NCBI GenBank assembly: GCA_963922205.1
Contig: CAWUHX010000069.1
Coordinates: 992,001-1,056,000, forward strand
Direction: 5' to 3'
DNA from: Romanomermis culicivorax
Taxonomy: Eukaryota; Nematoda; Enoplea; Mermithida; Mermithidae
DNA: 64,000 bases
The translations under genes and the position numbers were made by a program. Below, in pieces: positions 34,420 to 46,905 of the stretch. Below the pieces are notes generated by a model that searched no databases, was not told where the DNA came from, and was given only the letters and a program-made list of their open reading frames with translations. Position 1 is the stretch's first letter; every line of letters starts with the position of its first letter.

Positions 34420-36060
34420 ATGTAATTCTGAGAGTTTGTGCCAAATGGCACAAATTTTTTGACTAACAGAGGCTAAATTTCATCTATTTTTGGGCATTTT
34501 AGGCAACAAGTCAATATAGATATAATATTAACAAGTAAAAAATCTTATTGTATAGATCTCTGGTTACAACATTTATTCTGATATACACAGAGCCTCCTCC
34601 TCAATGTTCCACTATTACAAAAATGTTGTTATAATCATTATATTAATTCCAATCATTCTTTTTCTTGTTTAACCTTCTCGGGAAAAAATTTTTGAGTTTT
34701 TTGTTTAAAAAAAAATTGTTGTGCCATTGTTCTGATGCAGATATTTCTTGCGCATCCAGTGCAAAACAGGGACAAATAAAATTGATATATTTGGATACCA
34801 AAAATATCCAATACTAATTTAGATACTGATTTAGAGGAAAGATGTGTATGCCAATACTAATATTAGGATCCAAAAAGATACTAATATTAATTCGATATAT
34901 ATCTTAGATAATAATATCTGTATCAACATCAGATGTCGGACAGTTGCCAAGTTGGAAAATAAGATTCATACAAGGAAAGCTTCGTCCTTATGTTTAGAGG
35001 TGAAAGTCAAAAGTTTGTACATGTGAATTCTGCAATTTGTATTTCCCTCTGTTCTATGAGTCATAATCTGTTCTTTTTTTACCTAGGAGAATGAAAATTT
35101 TTGAAAATTTGAGCATAAGTTCATTCTATTCAAGGTTAAATTTAGCAATATTGTACGAAAAACTTAATTGTAAAGATTTCTTATTCTTCTATTTATAAAT
35201 TTGTTCAAACCTACTTCAGAAGCTGTAGCCAGTCTTTGCTTGATGCTAGTCAAATTTTGCCTCAAAAGTGATCATCAAGTTACCATGAAAGGAATGAAAC
35301 AAATCAGAATTACACATATTAAACTAGAATATATGTTTCTGAAAATTTTCTGCAATAAATTTTATTTTAAAAAATCTAGTACTATTCAACAGTATTGACT
35401 CACTTCGATCATAACTTAAAATGTCTCACTATTGAAACATTTTCTGTAGGAATTGGCAGGCGGCCAGCCCCTGGCACAGGCCCCAGCTGGGAAAAATTTA
35501 AATCGCAGGCCCTAGCTCAGGTTAGGGAATTATCCAAAAAGACCCATAATCAGGGATTTTTGATCATCAGTTGAAATAAAAATGTCCCATTCAAAAATAA
35601 GTGAAGCATAATATTAATAGGTTTTGACTCATAATTCATTTATTTTTTATCTGGTGCCTATACCAATTTTCAGTGATGAAGCAGGCAGCAACAATTTATC
35701 TGTTCAATATTTCTAACATTTGTGTGTTATTTAATGCATTGGTATTTTTACTCTCTTAATTCTAGTAGGTGTAGTAGGTTTTAGACCACTTGTTATGAAT
35801 TTACACTGTATTAGGCATGATTAATGCATTACTTATTTTAAATACCTACTGTCCTTATTTAAGATACATAATTAAAAATCATGGAATCTATTGTACGGCA
35901 ATTTTTGGAGGAAGAAGAAATCAAAGACTTGCCACAAACAGATAATGATGAATGAAGTGGGCAATTCTTAGGAGCATTCCCATCACCTATGAAGCTACGA
36001 ATAAATTTTTTCATGAAATGCTCCTGAGTCTTGACTGATTTGCTCAATCGATTCAATTTA
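34420..36060. other. Gene-free AT-rich stretch
   Basis: Simple TATC/ATACTAATA-rich sequence at about 34780-34925. Otherwise short frames without recognised domains (for example 35859-36056 minus). Confidence 0.4.
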
Positions 36061-36083
36061 TTTTAATGGCAAGTTGATGACAA

Positions 36084-36118
<35 letters not shown>

Positions 36119-36144
36119 CTTTGTCATCAACTTGCCATTAAAAA
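36061..36144. repeat. Perfect 84-bp palindrome with TA core
   Basis: A 27-bp arm (36061-36087, TTTTAATGGCAAGTTGATGA...) is repeated exactly in reverse complement at 36118-36144, and the 30-bp middle is pure alternating TA, itself palindromic. The whole can fold into one uninterrupted hairpin or cruciform. Confidence 0.95.
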
Positions 36145-36149
36145 AACAT

Positions 36150-38330
36150 ATATATATGTTTATTTACCCCATTTGCAAGTAATATTTCTTCCCTGGGCTA
36201 GTCCCAAGCACCCAAAAATTTGCTTCAAACACAACACATTGCTCAGTGATTAAAATAAAATCAGGGTGTTTATTTAATAAAAATTGGTCAACTTTGTTTT
36301 GATACTATAAAATCAGAGGGAGACAATTCTTTTATTCAACCTCACTCAAGGTGGCTCTTACAGATTGCCCCTTAATTATCAGTCGGTGATAAAAACGCAT
36401 CAGTCTATAAGTTGTTCTAAATGAACCCAAACTGATAGTTTCCTGAAAAAAATTGTATATAGAGAAAAATGACAAAATTGTTTTTTCTAACCCTATTTTA
36501 TATCACAATTTTTCAAGTGGGATGATCAAGCTCATCAAATCAAATTACTATTCAAATTGATAATTATGATATAAACCTTATTAACTTCCCTAATCATTTT
36601 CTAATATCATTATATTGAATATTCAATATATAAAATACATAAAACAAAACAGTGCCCCCTGATGTAAACAAGTTAATTAAAATATAGTGCTTTCATGTTT
36701 TTCGTCCTTTATTATTAAGCAGCTTTTGCCGTGGTTTTTGTCTGTTTTACTAGTTTTCAAATTTTTAACATAAGTCGCATAACTTATTTTAAAATATTTG
36801 AAATTTTGCCACTTATAACAAATCATGGAAGTACTATCTGTACTCAAATTTCACTCATTTTCAAGTAGTTTTTTATTCGAATTATGTTTTTTAAACATAC
36901 ATTGTCATAATTGACAACCACTGATTTGCATAACATCAGGCCAGTCGATTTTTGGCTCAGCCTTTATTCAAATAAAGAAGGAGATGGGAATAATCGATTC
37001 TGGAATATTGTGAACATATTGAATTCATTCTCTATAGAATGTCAAGAGATGCAACATTAGTGGGAAACCATGTTTGTTAAATCTCCAATAACAAAGTTTA
37101 GGTAGTTAACTTAAACAATTTTGTAAGTTTCCTGATACACTGATTGCAATTTCTTAATCAATCTCTCCCTTACCATTTGTGATTCTTTGTCTTCTCACTA
37201 TGTCTAATGCCTCTAATCAATAGTACTTAAAGAGATTATGTGATGGATAATAATACAACAGAACATTCAAATATACACAAATGTGGTAAAAAGACAAAAG
37301 AAAATCCAAAGCCTGAACATATGCAGTAGCCGAACACAATGATTATTTTTGTAAATATAGTGGTCTGTTTGTCATCATCTTCACTTGTGCAAAAATGATG
37401 CTGTGGACAGTCAATATGTTACATCATTATTTGTCAGTCTATCACCCAGTAAATTTACTAGCAAAATGCTGAAGCTTTCTTTTTTTTTTATTGACCCATG
37501 ACAATGATTTCTATACTTTGTACAGCATTAATTGATAAAACTGAAAGAGTGATTAATCATTCATGAATATATAGTGTCACCTTCCAGGGTGTGTGCTGAA
37601 ACATTGCATGACCTTAATGTTGTTATGCTCAGGTCTCTCCTTAAATCAAAAGATGTCAACAGTGTGACTGAAGAGGCTAAATGTGTGTACATGAGTTATA
37701 ACTGTAGATCATTCAGTAGAGGTTCCTATAAGTAGGATCAGAGCAGTGCAACAGTTATCTGTCAGCCTAAAACAACCTTCAGTTAGAAGCATAGCCGGAA
37801 TTTGCTGAAACTCACAAATAACAAAAGCATGGAATAGAATAACCAGCTAGGTTTCCCAAAGCTGCTTCCTGAAGACTTCTACTAAAAACAAGAAACTAAA
37901 AGCTCAATTTGATAAAACTGAGTTCTACAACATTACTGTGTTTCCAGTAAAAGATTCTGTTGTGGTTTTATCAAACAGTAGGAGATCTCCGTGGGTGGTG
38001 CTGGTGTTTCCCACCATTTTCCAATGCCAGGAAATGATTGACTGGAGTATTTTCATGTGAGCTATTGCCAAGTACATGATTACCATGTGAGCAACTAAAT
38101 TTAGGTATTCTCGTGTGGGTGATTCCTGGTGAGCAAATTTATTTCATATTTTTCTTTGTACGTACTTCTTTTTCCCACTGTTTCTCTGTGTGTTGTTTAT
38201 GTTTTTGTTTATGCTTTCTTCCATTTTTTGCCTTCTACTTGCTCGTGATGCAATACAATAAAAGTTGTCATTTTTAATAAGCAAAGTCTCCAATATTATT
38301 CTTATATTCTCCCATATTATTCTTATAATC
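36150..38330. other. Gene-free stretch
   Basis: No recognisable coding domain. It may include 5' parts of the retroelement whose integrase follows, but heavy decay prevents assignment. Confidence 0.35.
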
Positions 38331-38339
38331 TTATCTTAT

Positions 38340-39540
38340 TTCTAATCAGAGATGATCTTATAGCCCTCTTGCAGGGAAAAGATGAGGTATTTAAACCTTA
38401 TTTTGATGGGTTAGGCCCAAATGGGACAACCAAATACCACAGTGGATTCTACATCTAGAACAAAGTGTTATACCAGAAAGTTGGATAAGGAGCTGATGAT
38501 CGAGTGGTCATCCTAACTTGCCCGAGAGACAATAATTTACACCAGTACTATGGGGCCTTTATAATGACTCTTTATGGATTCAAGAAGACCCTGGCAATGA
38601 TCAAGAAATGATTCTGGTTGCTTGGTATTGAAAAGAATGTCAGACATCGGATAAAGTTCTGTCCAATTGGTCAAATGGCTAACCTGGGAAATGCTGAAGT
38701 TCCACCATTTATACCAATTATCCCAGAAGGCCCATTTGACATAGTATAAGTGGATATAGTAGATATTTCTCCATTTAGTGAGAAGACACCATATGTAATT
38801 GTTTTTCAGGACTATTTCACAAAGTGAGTTGGAGATGAACTGATCCCAGGTCAGTCAGCTAGCATCATTGTGGATATGTTCCTACAGGCTATTGTTTTCA
38901 GACACATGACTCTTCAGAGATTACTCAGTGATAGAGGAGGTTGTATTTCCTCTGATCTTATGAAGGAAATCTGCAAGTTACTAGAAAGCCAGAAGATCTT
39001 TACAACAGCATACCACCCTCAGGGAAATGTTATGGTTGAAAGATTCAATCAAAGACTTATTAAATAGCATAGAAAAGTGGCTATTGAAGAAAAGGACAAT
39101 TGGCCACAATATTTGAGAGCACTGGTCTTTGTTTATAATACTATGCCGCACACAGCAACAAGGCAATCCCCTTTTTCATTGCTTAGATGTTATGAGGCAA
39201 CCTTTGGGTTGAACTTGTGGAAAGAGTACAATATTTTAATGCCAGATCTTAATGCAGAGGCTAAAAAAGTTCATTATGACAAATCATTTTGTCAATCTTT
39301 ATGAGGATATTACAAAAAATATCAAGAATGCAGCAAAAAATAAAAGAAATACCTCGATAAAAAATTCAAGGAGCGAAAGTTCTAAGAAAAGGACTGGGTT
39401 CTGCTAAAAATCGACAAGCAGAAAAAATTAGGACTTCCATGGTACAGTTCATTCATAGTTTGGGACATTTCGCAATTAATGGAGAACATTGTTACCATTA
39501 TTCATTGAGACAACCCACTAAATCATCAAACTGTTTTAAT
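38340..39540 (+). pseudogene. Ty3/gypsy-like integrase remnant
   Basis: One dominant frame gives, in order, a degenerate zinc-binding N-terminus (KYHSGFY ... CPIG), FDIV-x-VDIVDISPFSEKTPYVIV with the first catalytic Asp region, LLSDRGG (second Asp), then TTAYHPQGNVMVERFNQRL with the catalytic Glu, and YNTMPHTATRQSPF typical of LTR-retrotransposon integrases. In-frame stops lie near 38455, 38607, 38747, 38824 and 39062, so the gene is dead. LTRs, reverse transcriptase and gag were not found in the flanks. Confidence 0.82.
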
Positions 39541-39549
39541 CAGCAGGCT

Positions 39550-40935
39550 AAAACATTTTGGTTACAAGACCACAAGGGTCTTGCCACACATAGCGCAAAC
39601 CAATCATGATGCATTTGACAAAACATCCAAGCAAAATTCCAGCATGATGTTTACAGTTACAGCTGGAGCGCAAGACTATACAATTACATTCTGAAATTTC
39701 ACTCAAGGCAAAATGCTGGGCAATTCGCACACAATTTTAATATATATTTTATGCACATAGGTAATATTTATTTTTGGTGATATTTATTGTGATTGTGTAT
39801 TATTTGTAATCTTTTGTAAATTTTTATAATTATCAGACTTTGGGCAAAATTCCTCAGAATTTTATATCAAAGTGTCAACCAAAACTTTACCGAATTTTTT
39901 CAAAAATTATTGCTTTTCAGATTTTCACACTTTTTCAAAAGTTACTGCAGTCCCAAATGCCTGAATTCAATATTTCTGCAGAAAGAAAAAATGTGTGTCC
40001 CCAAATTGTTTAAAAAAAGAAATTAGTTATGACTGCTAAATTATACTTCTTCAGTGCTTATACAATTCAAACATTTTCTTCAAATTATTATTATTATTAT
40101 TCTAATCGAAAATTTTCAAACAAAAATGGGAAAACGAGCACAGAACCACCAAGAAGCTCTGATGCACAAGTGGTTGCATACCCAGTGCCACATTAAGTTT
40201 GGCACACCACAGACATGGCAATATAATCATTTTTTATATCAAGGGTAAGTTTCAGGCTTATTTTATCAACCATTTTTGGAATCTGCAGGATATGCCCAGA
40301 ACATCACTGGAAGGCCAACTTGGTGCCAAAAAAGTAAGGACAGACAAGGTTAGAACTTAAAGGGAGCAAAAATGGAAAGTACAAAGAATCAGAAACTCCT
40401 CCTTGATCAGGAATCTCCTGAAATAGAGATAGGCCTGCTATCAATGAGAGTTAGACCTTTTGAGGGAAACTTAGAACCTTGGGTTCAGCCCATTTATTTT
40501 TTCAATAATCAAGTTTCAAATAATTTTTAAATCCTAAAAATATAAAAATATGAAATCCAAAAATATTATTTAAAATTTTTGGTGCTGTTGGCCTACAAAA
40601 ATTTGCATTTTACTAACTGGTGGAAAAGCCACCATAAAAATTTTCTCCAATTTTGGTCTATTGCTCAAATTTTTGCACATTTTAAACTTTGTGATACTCG
40701 CACATTCCTGTCTTGTTTTTGGAATCATACTAATTTCATAATTCAGTTTATTTTTTTTTAATGAAAGTGGGAACAGTCAATTTGCATGCTCAACTAAACT
40801 GATCGACCAACAACTTCAACAAAACATGCAGACCAAAGACTGAGCCCAAAATCGACCCACTTTGGCATTGATGGAAATGTCAATTCCCAAGGGTGGGAAA
40901 GTAATTTTTTCAAGCCTAAATCGGCAAAATCGCCG
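39550..40935. other. Gene-free stretch
   Basis: A 40-codon frame starting ATG at about 40126 ends near a GGTAAG donor-like site at 40247, but it has no recognisable domain and no upstream support. Confidence 0.35.
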
Positions 40936-40939
40936 AAAA

Positions 40940-43475
40940 CCAGCATTTTCGTCCAAAATTTCTGATGCAGAATTGACAAACAAAATCAAAAAATGAGGTT
41001 TGTTTTTCATTTTATAGTTCATCTTGTTGCAATCGAAACCACAGAATATCTTGTTTTTTCAAACGAAACGAAGGTTGTTTTTCATTTCGTTTGTTTAAAA
41101 AACGAAACGAGAATCAAAAGTCGATTTTCGTTTCAGTAGGACAGAGACAAAACGAAAATCATGGAACTGAAAATCTTCAACGAAATCATAGGTGGCACGT
41201 TAGCGTCAACCTATAATATACTTGGCCCCAAAAATTCATGACCCCCTATACTCAAGACAGTACCTTGGGGTTTTTTCATAATTTCGGGCATATGGGCAGA
41301 ATACAGGGTGCCTGTTGTCATTTTGCCTCTATCAGCGAGTGGTGGTCAGAGGGGCCCCAAAAACATTCAAAAAACGCACTTTTTAAGGGCCTCTAGTCCC
41401 ACCATGCCCACTACGTTTGCACCAACCTCCATTTTTCAGCCAGAGCATTTTGGGGCTGTTATCGTTTTTTCATTTTTCAAAATATGGCCTCAATTTAATT
41501 ATATGGTGGCCCAAAGTTCCGTCAACCGGGAAATTCAGCAATTTTGTTACATAATACTTATGGCTTCAAAAAAAAATAATTTTTTTGCAGCATAATGCTC
41601 TATGATGCCAGAATTTTTAGCAATTCCAATTGAATCAGCAGCATTATTGAAATTTTTGGGGTATGAGTGTTTCCGATCATGGGAAATTCAATGGATCCTG
41701 TCACGGTACACCAAAAAAAAGATCTGTTTGTAAACAGCGAATTTTCGTGATTTTTTGCTGGAAAAGGTTTTCGACCACCGGGAATTCAATGAATGTGCTC
41801 ACTTCACACAAAAACTATCCTGTGTAAACAAATGTATTTCTGCGATTATTTGGGGGGGGGGGGGCAACTGTAGGGAATTCAATGGATGCGGTCGCTTTAC
41901 ACAAAAGAATTATTCCGGATATAAACCAGCGTATTTTCGTGATTTTCTGATGGAAGGGGTGTTCGACCATGGGGAACTTTAATCTACTTTAACCTAAATT
42001 CTCAAAAATCTAGAACACTCCTTTTGGTAACTATCCACGCAAGTATATTCTTTTTTCCTGCCCCATCGGTGCATTTTTTAATGAACCAGACCATCTCTTT
42101 CTAGTGGGCTTCAACCATGCATGAAAACCTTCATAGAACAACATGGCAAATTTGGTCATCTTCACATCACAGAAGCAATAAAAACAATACTAATGCTAAG
42201 AGTTCTCACTTTCGGTAAAAGTAAAAGATGTGTAAACCGCGTATTTATAACACGTTGTTCCCCATGTTAAAAAAATCCCTACCCCCAAACGTCGTGGAAA
42301 TACGTTTGTTTACACTCAGGATCATTTTTCGTGTAAACTTATCGTGTCTATCGAGTTCTCTGTAGTCGAAAACCGCTTCCACCAAAATATCACGAAAATA
42401 CGTTTGCTTACACTCAGAATAATTTTTCGTGTAAAGTGACTGCATCTATTGGATTCCTCCCAGTCGAAAACCTCTACCCAGAAAAAATCGCAGGTATACA
42501 ATTGTTTACACGGGATAATTTTTGTGTAAAGTAATCTCGTCCATTCAATTCTCTGTAGTAGAATACGAATTCCATCAACAATTTACGAAAATACGTTTGT
42601 TTACACCCGGAATAACTTCTTTCAAGTGACCGCATCTATTGACTTCCCCATGATCGGAGAGCTTTACACCCCAGAAATCTCAATAACGCTACTGGTTCAA
42701 TTGAAACTCCAAAAAATTCTGGCACCGTAGTGCATTATGCTGCAAAAATAATTTTTTGAGGCCATAAGTGTCATATAGCAAAATTGCCGAATTTTGCGGT
42801 TGCCGGGACTTTGGACGACCGCATAAGTGAATTGAGGTCATATTAAAAAAGTGAGAAAACGCATTTGATGCTTCACACCGGAGATGCTAAGCATTGGTAG
42901 GGCACACCCACTGTGGGTCTTGTAGACCCCAGAACTGTGAGTTTTTTTGGTCTGCAGTTAAACCGTGGTTATGGTTTAACCATCTGGAGTCTAGGGTCTT
43001 GTTGGAACTGAGGACCCTTGAAAAGTGCGTTTTTGCATGTATTTGTTGCCCAACGGAGCACCACTTGCAGATAGAGGCGAATGACAACACGCACCCTATA
43101 TTCTGCCTGTATGTCCGAAATTATGGAAAAACCCCAAGGTTCTAGCTCTTACCGTTTTGAGTATAGGGGGGCATGAACTGGGGGCCAAGTATATTACAGG
43201 CGGACGCTAAGGCGCCACCTATGCTATTGTTGAAGTTTCTCAGTTCCACGATTTTCGCTTTGTATTTGTCTTATTGAAACGAAAATCGACTATGGTTTTC
43301 GTTTCGTTTTTTAAACAAACGAAACGAAAAACCACTTTCGTTTCGTTTGAAAAAACGAAATATTCTATGGTTTCGTTTGCAACGAGGTACACTACAAAAA
43401 AAACGAACCTCGTTTTTTGGTTTTATTTGTCAGTTCTCATCAGAAAACGGAAAAATTTTTGTGTCCGTGCCCTAT
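40940..43475. repeat. Giant diverged inverted repeat with internal tandem units
   Basis: The left arm (about 40940-41980) and right arm (about 42255-43475) are reverse complements over their length with moderate divergence. Paired landmarks: TTTCGTTTGTTTAAAAAACG (about 41090) with the mirrored word at about 43310; CATATGGGCAGAATACAGGG (about 41288) with the mirrored word near 43095; GCAGCATAATGC (about 41588) with GCATTATGCTGC near 42732. Inside each arm are 2-3 tandem units of about 115 bp (GAATTCAATGGATG...CACTTTACAC...GTAAACAAACGTATTTTCGTG). The 270-bp centre is related to 43700-43850 and 44220-44380. No transposase found. Confidence 0.8.
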
Positions 43476-43539
43476 CGGATAATTTGATTTTTCATAATAT
43501 TAAAAAACAAATATCAAAATTTTAAGATTTTTGGGTGAA

Positions 43540-44600
43540 GAAGTTTCTGACCATGGGGAATCCAATGGACGAGGTCACTTTACACAAAAAAATTTCCTTT
43601 GTGTAAACAAAGGTACTTCTGCGATTTTTTGAGTTGACGATTCTTAACTACGAGGAATTCAATAGATGTGGTCACTTTACATTATGTTTACAAGGTCTTT
43701 TACTATGCGGTTTACACATCTTTTACTTTTACCGAAAGTTAGAATTTTTGGTTGTAAGATTGTTTTTTATTGTTTATTTGATGTGAAGATGACCAAATTT
43801 AAAACTTAAATGTGCCTCTAAGTTCTCGTGCATGGTCAAGGCCCACTGGAAAGTCTGGACAGGCTGGTGGTGGATGGTGAATCGTGAGGGGATGGAGGGG
43901 GAGAGGAGAACCAGCTCGGAGAGTTTGAGGAGGAGCGGATTTGGTAAGATGAGTAAGTTATCCAATCAATAACCTGCGAGTCATGCAGGACGAAAATACA
44001 ACACAACTTTCTTTTATCAAAAACTATAAAGGCTAATTAATTGTGCCTTCATGGCCTAAACGTGATAAACATGATTTATGCAAATATTTACAAAAGAAAC
44101 AAAAACAAAACGAGAAAATGAGTATATTTTATTACAGATTTTATTATTGTTTATTAGAGTTTACTGTAGTTTAAAAAATAGTGGATAGTACCGGTTTAGC
44201 TAAAGTGTGGTATACTACAGTTTTACTATGCGGTTTACAAATCTTTTACTTCTACCGAAAGCGAAAATTTGTAGTTTTAAGATTGTTTTTTATTGTTTCT
44301 TTGATGTGAAGACGGCCAAATTTAGAACTTCAATGTGCTTCTATTAAGGTTTTCATGCATGGTTGAGGCCCACTGAAAAGAGGTGGACTAGTTTATTAGA
44401 AAATGACCCAACGGGGCAGAAAAAAGAATATACTTTCTTGGATAGTTGCCAAGCTAGAAAAAGGAGTGGACTGGATTTTAGAGAACTTGAGTAAAAATTT
44501 AAAAAAGTAATTTCGTAATATTGGATTTTTATTCTTTCTCATTAAAAAATGTTTCATGTCCATGGAAAAGCATATTCTGCAGCTGAGTGCATCAGCACAC
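43540..44600. repeat. Fragments of the same inverted-repeat family
   Basis: 43545-43690 has two more of the about 115-bp units. 43700-43850 and 44225-44385 are direct copies of one another (TATGCGGTTTACA...CTTTTACTT, then GATTGTTTTTTATTGTTT) and match 42110-42250 in reverse. 44396-44570 pairs with 46733-46900 in inverted orientation. Confidence 0.65.
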
Positions 44601-46730
44601 CTACCAGCCATTGATACACATCGGATGGGGGAGTAAACCCTTCCACTGATACTCTGAATACCCCTGTCTGGTCTCTGGAAAAAGTCAACTGACTACCCCT
44701 GGACATTTTCAAAATCTAAAAATACATGAAAAATAGGTTTTTTGACAAGAATTGGTAAAAATTGAAATTCTCTACTTCCAAGCATACATGTGCAGCTCTG
44801 AAATTTGGTGGAAGAATGTTTACAGGAGGGATGGATCCTGGTTTTTTGACACAAAAATCCCAAATGGTTTACTCAAAATTTTTTTCATACAGGAAAAGAC
44901 TTCCAATTTCAAAACTTTGGGGTACATAGCCCCACATCACCCTCGCACATATGTGCTTCCAACTGGACTAAGCTTATACAGATGAGGAAAAAATCTGAAA
45001 TTCAAAATAAGATTGACATGAAACATCGCCTTACAAATATGGCATTTTCATTCAACAGGCGCTTTATGTATACTTTTTGTTCAATGTGACATACAATTAA
45101 GGGCAGAGGTTGATCAAAATGAACTCCTAAGATTTGATGGCAAGAGCAGAGCAAGTTTTGCCCATCACATTAACAGAGATAGAGATGAGTAATTAGTGAA
45201 TAGTGTTTATATGTGAGTGCCTGATACAATCTTGTTTCATGTAAAATCAAACATGCATACATTTAGAGACATAGGTTTGGCGATGATAATTGTGTCAAAG
45301 TAGTATGAGCATGGCTAAATCAAATACATTTTAAAGGCATTTTTGTATGCTTTATCCTGTTGCCCTGTTTGCGGATAGTGCGCAATGACTGTAACCAGGG
45401 CCCACTAAAGGTTTTACCTCGAGGTCAAAGATAATCTCGAACAAAAAAGGAACCGTCTCAGTTTCAGCAGCATGTCAATGATATCAAGTGTTTGCTACAA
45501 TTTCGATGTCTTCAGGATTATTCCCATCTCGAGCTGTTGAGGTTCACTATTTTCTTGAATTTTTCTATTTCTAAACTGCAATTCATGAACCTGGGCTTAT
45601 ACTTTAATATTACCTAACGCTAAGCCTGATGTGAGGATTGTTAGCTCAGTTCAGCAAGAAAAGTATCTTGACATTGTCATTAGCTGAAACTGAGGATTAG
45701 CGCTTTAGTGCTTCACACTTTGAAAATCTTATGACCTGGGTAACCATTCTTCACAGTGATCATGTTACCCAGGTATTTTGCATTCCCAACCTGAGTACTA
45801 TATTTAAGTACTTGAGAATTCGATTATATAAGTATTTTACCCATAGAATATCTTGTTATAAATTCGGGTGAACAAGTCACATGACGTAGCACTAAGGTTC
45901 CATGTTTGAAATTGACCAGTGTAGATATACACAGGTACCCAAAATACCTGGATACCCCATATGAAGCATGACTGAGGATCACCAATTTAATCCAGACATT
46001 CAGATTATTCTCAGATTAAGTTAGAGCAACTAATCCCATGTTTTTTATAGTTGTAGTGCAGGTCTTTTCTTAGAGAGGTAAGAAAAGATAGAGGCTTCGG
46101 GTCTGAACCGACCTATTAGAGCTAATTCCTTGGCTAAGCCTCGGCTAACCGACCTGTTAGAGCTAATTCCTTGGCTAACTTTAACAGCAGGGCCTCACCA
46201 AAGAGCTCCACAGTCTCCTAGATGAGACAAGGAATCCCCTCAGGGATAAACTTACTTGGATGAAACCACTAGTGGGTTCTCCAATGCTCGTTGACTGCAA
46301 GCTGGTGCCTGGGCCTTTGGCCCTCCGCCTTCGTCGATCGGTAAGATCTAAATAACAAACAAATATGTTTATCAATAATTCTGCTGAAATATTAAAAGAT
46401 GTGGACTGACCACAGTTGTTATCATGTAGATATAAAACAAAACAGCTGGGAATAATTTACTGGACGCCAGCTATATTTTCAAGAATACAATAAAAAATCG
46501 TAATAAAGTGAAAGAATGATTTCACTATATCTTTTTGGTCTTTCTTTGGCGCTCCACTTCTATGCAAATGTCTGCGCGGCTGGTCGTCCCAATTTTCGGA
46601 TTTGCATGGCGATTTCCCAATGCGACTTGCCATCAACAGGGTGCCCAACATAGTGCCCAATGACACCCTTTCAATCACAGGCATAAGTTGAAAAAAAACA
46701 AAATGACTATAAATACATTTCCACAGACAT
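44600..46730. other. Interior between inverted copies, no gene recognised
   Basis: A small hairpin at 45733-45777 has 11-bp arms (ACCTGGGTAAC / GTTACCCAGGT). A direct duplication of AACCGACCT-TTAGAGCTAATT-like sequence is at about 46108 and 46147. A 64-codon minus-strand frame (46181-46375) has no domain I recognise. Confidence 0.45.
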
Positions 46731-46732
46731 CA

Positions 46733-46905
46733 AAAAATTTTAATGAGAAAGAATGAAAATCCAATTCTACAAAGATATGTCAAACTTTAACCCAAGTTCT
46801 CAAAAATCTAGTACACACCCTTTTTTTAGCTCGGCAACTATCCAAGCAAGTATAATCTTCTTTTTTCTACCTCATTGGGGCATTTTCTAATAAATTAGTA
46901 ATAAA
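46733..46905. repeat. Inverted copy of 44396-44570
   Basis: Shared words in reverse complement: AGAATGAAAATCCAAT, TTCTCAAAAATCTAG, CAACTATCCAAGCAAGTATA, GGGGCATTTTCTAATAAA. Also similar to 41990-42080 in direct orientation. It marks the right edge of the 41-47 kb repeat complex. Confidence 0.65.

Noticed and set aside
40126..40248. Possible short exon (MGKRAQNHQEALMHKW...) ending near GGTAAG
   Set aside because: No partner exon, domain or upstream context supports it.
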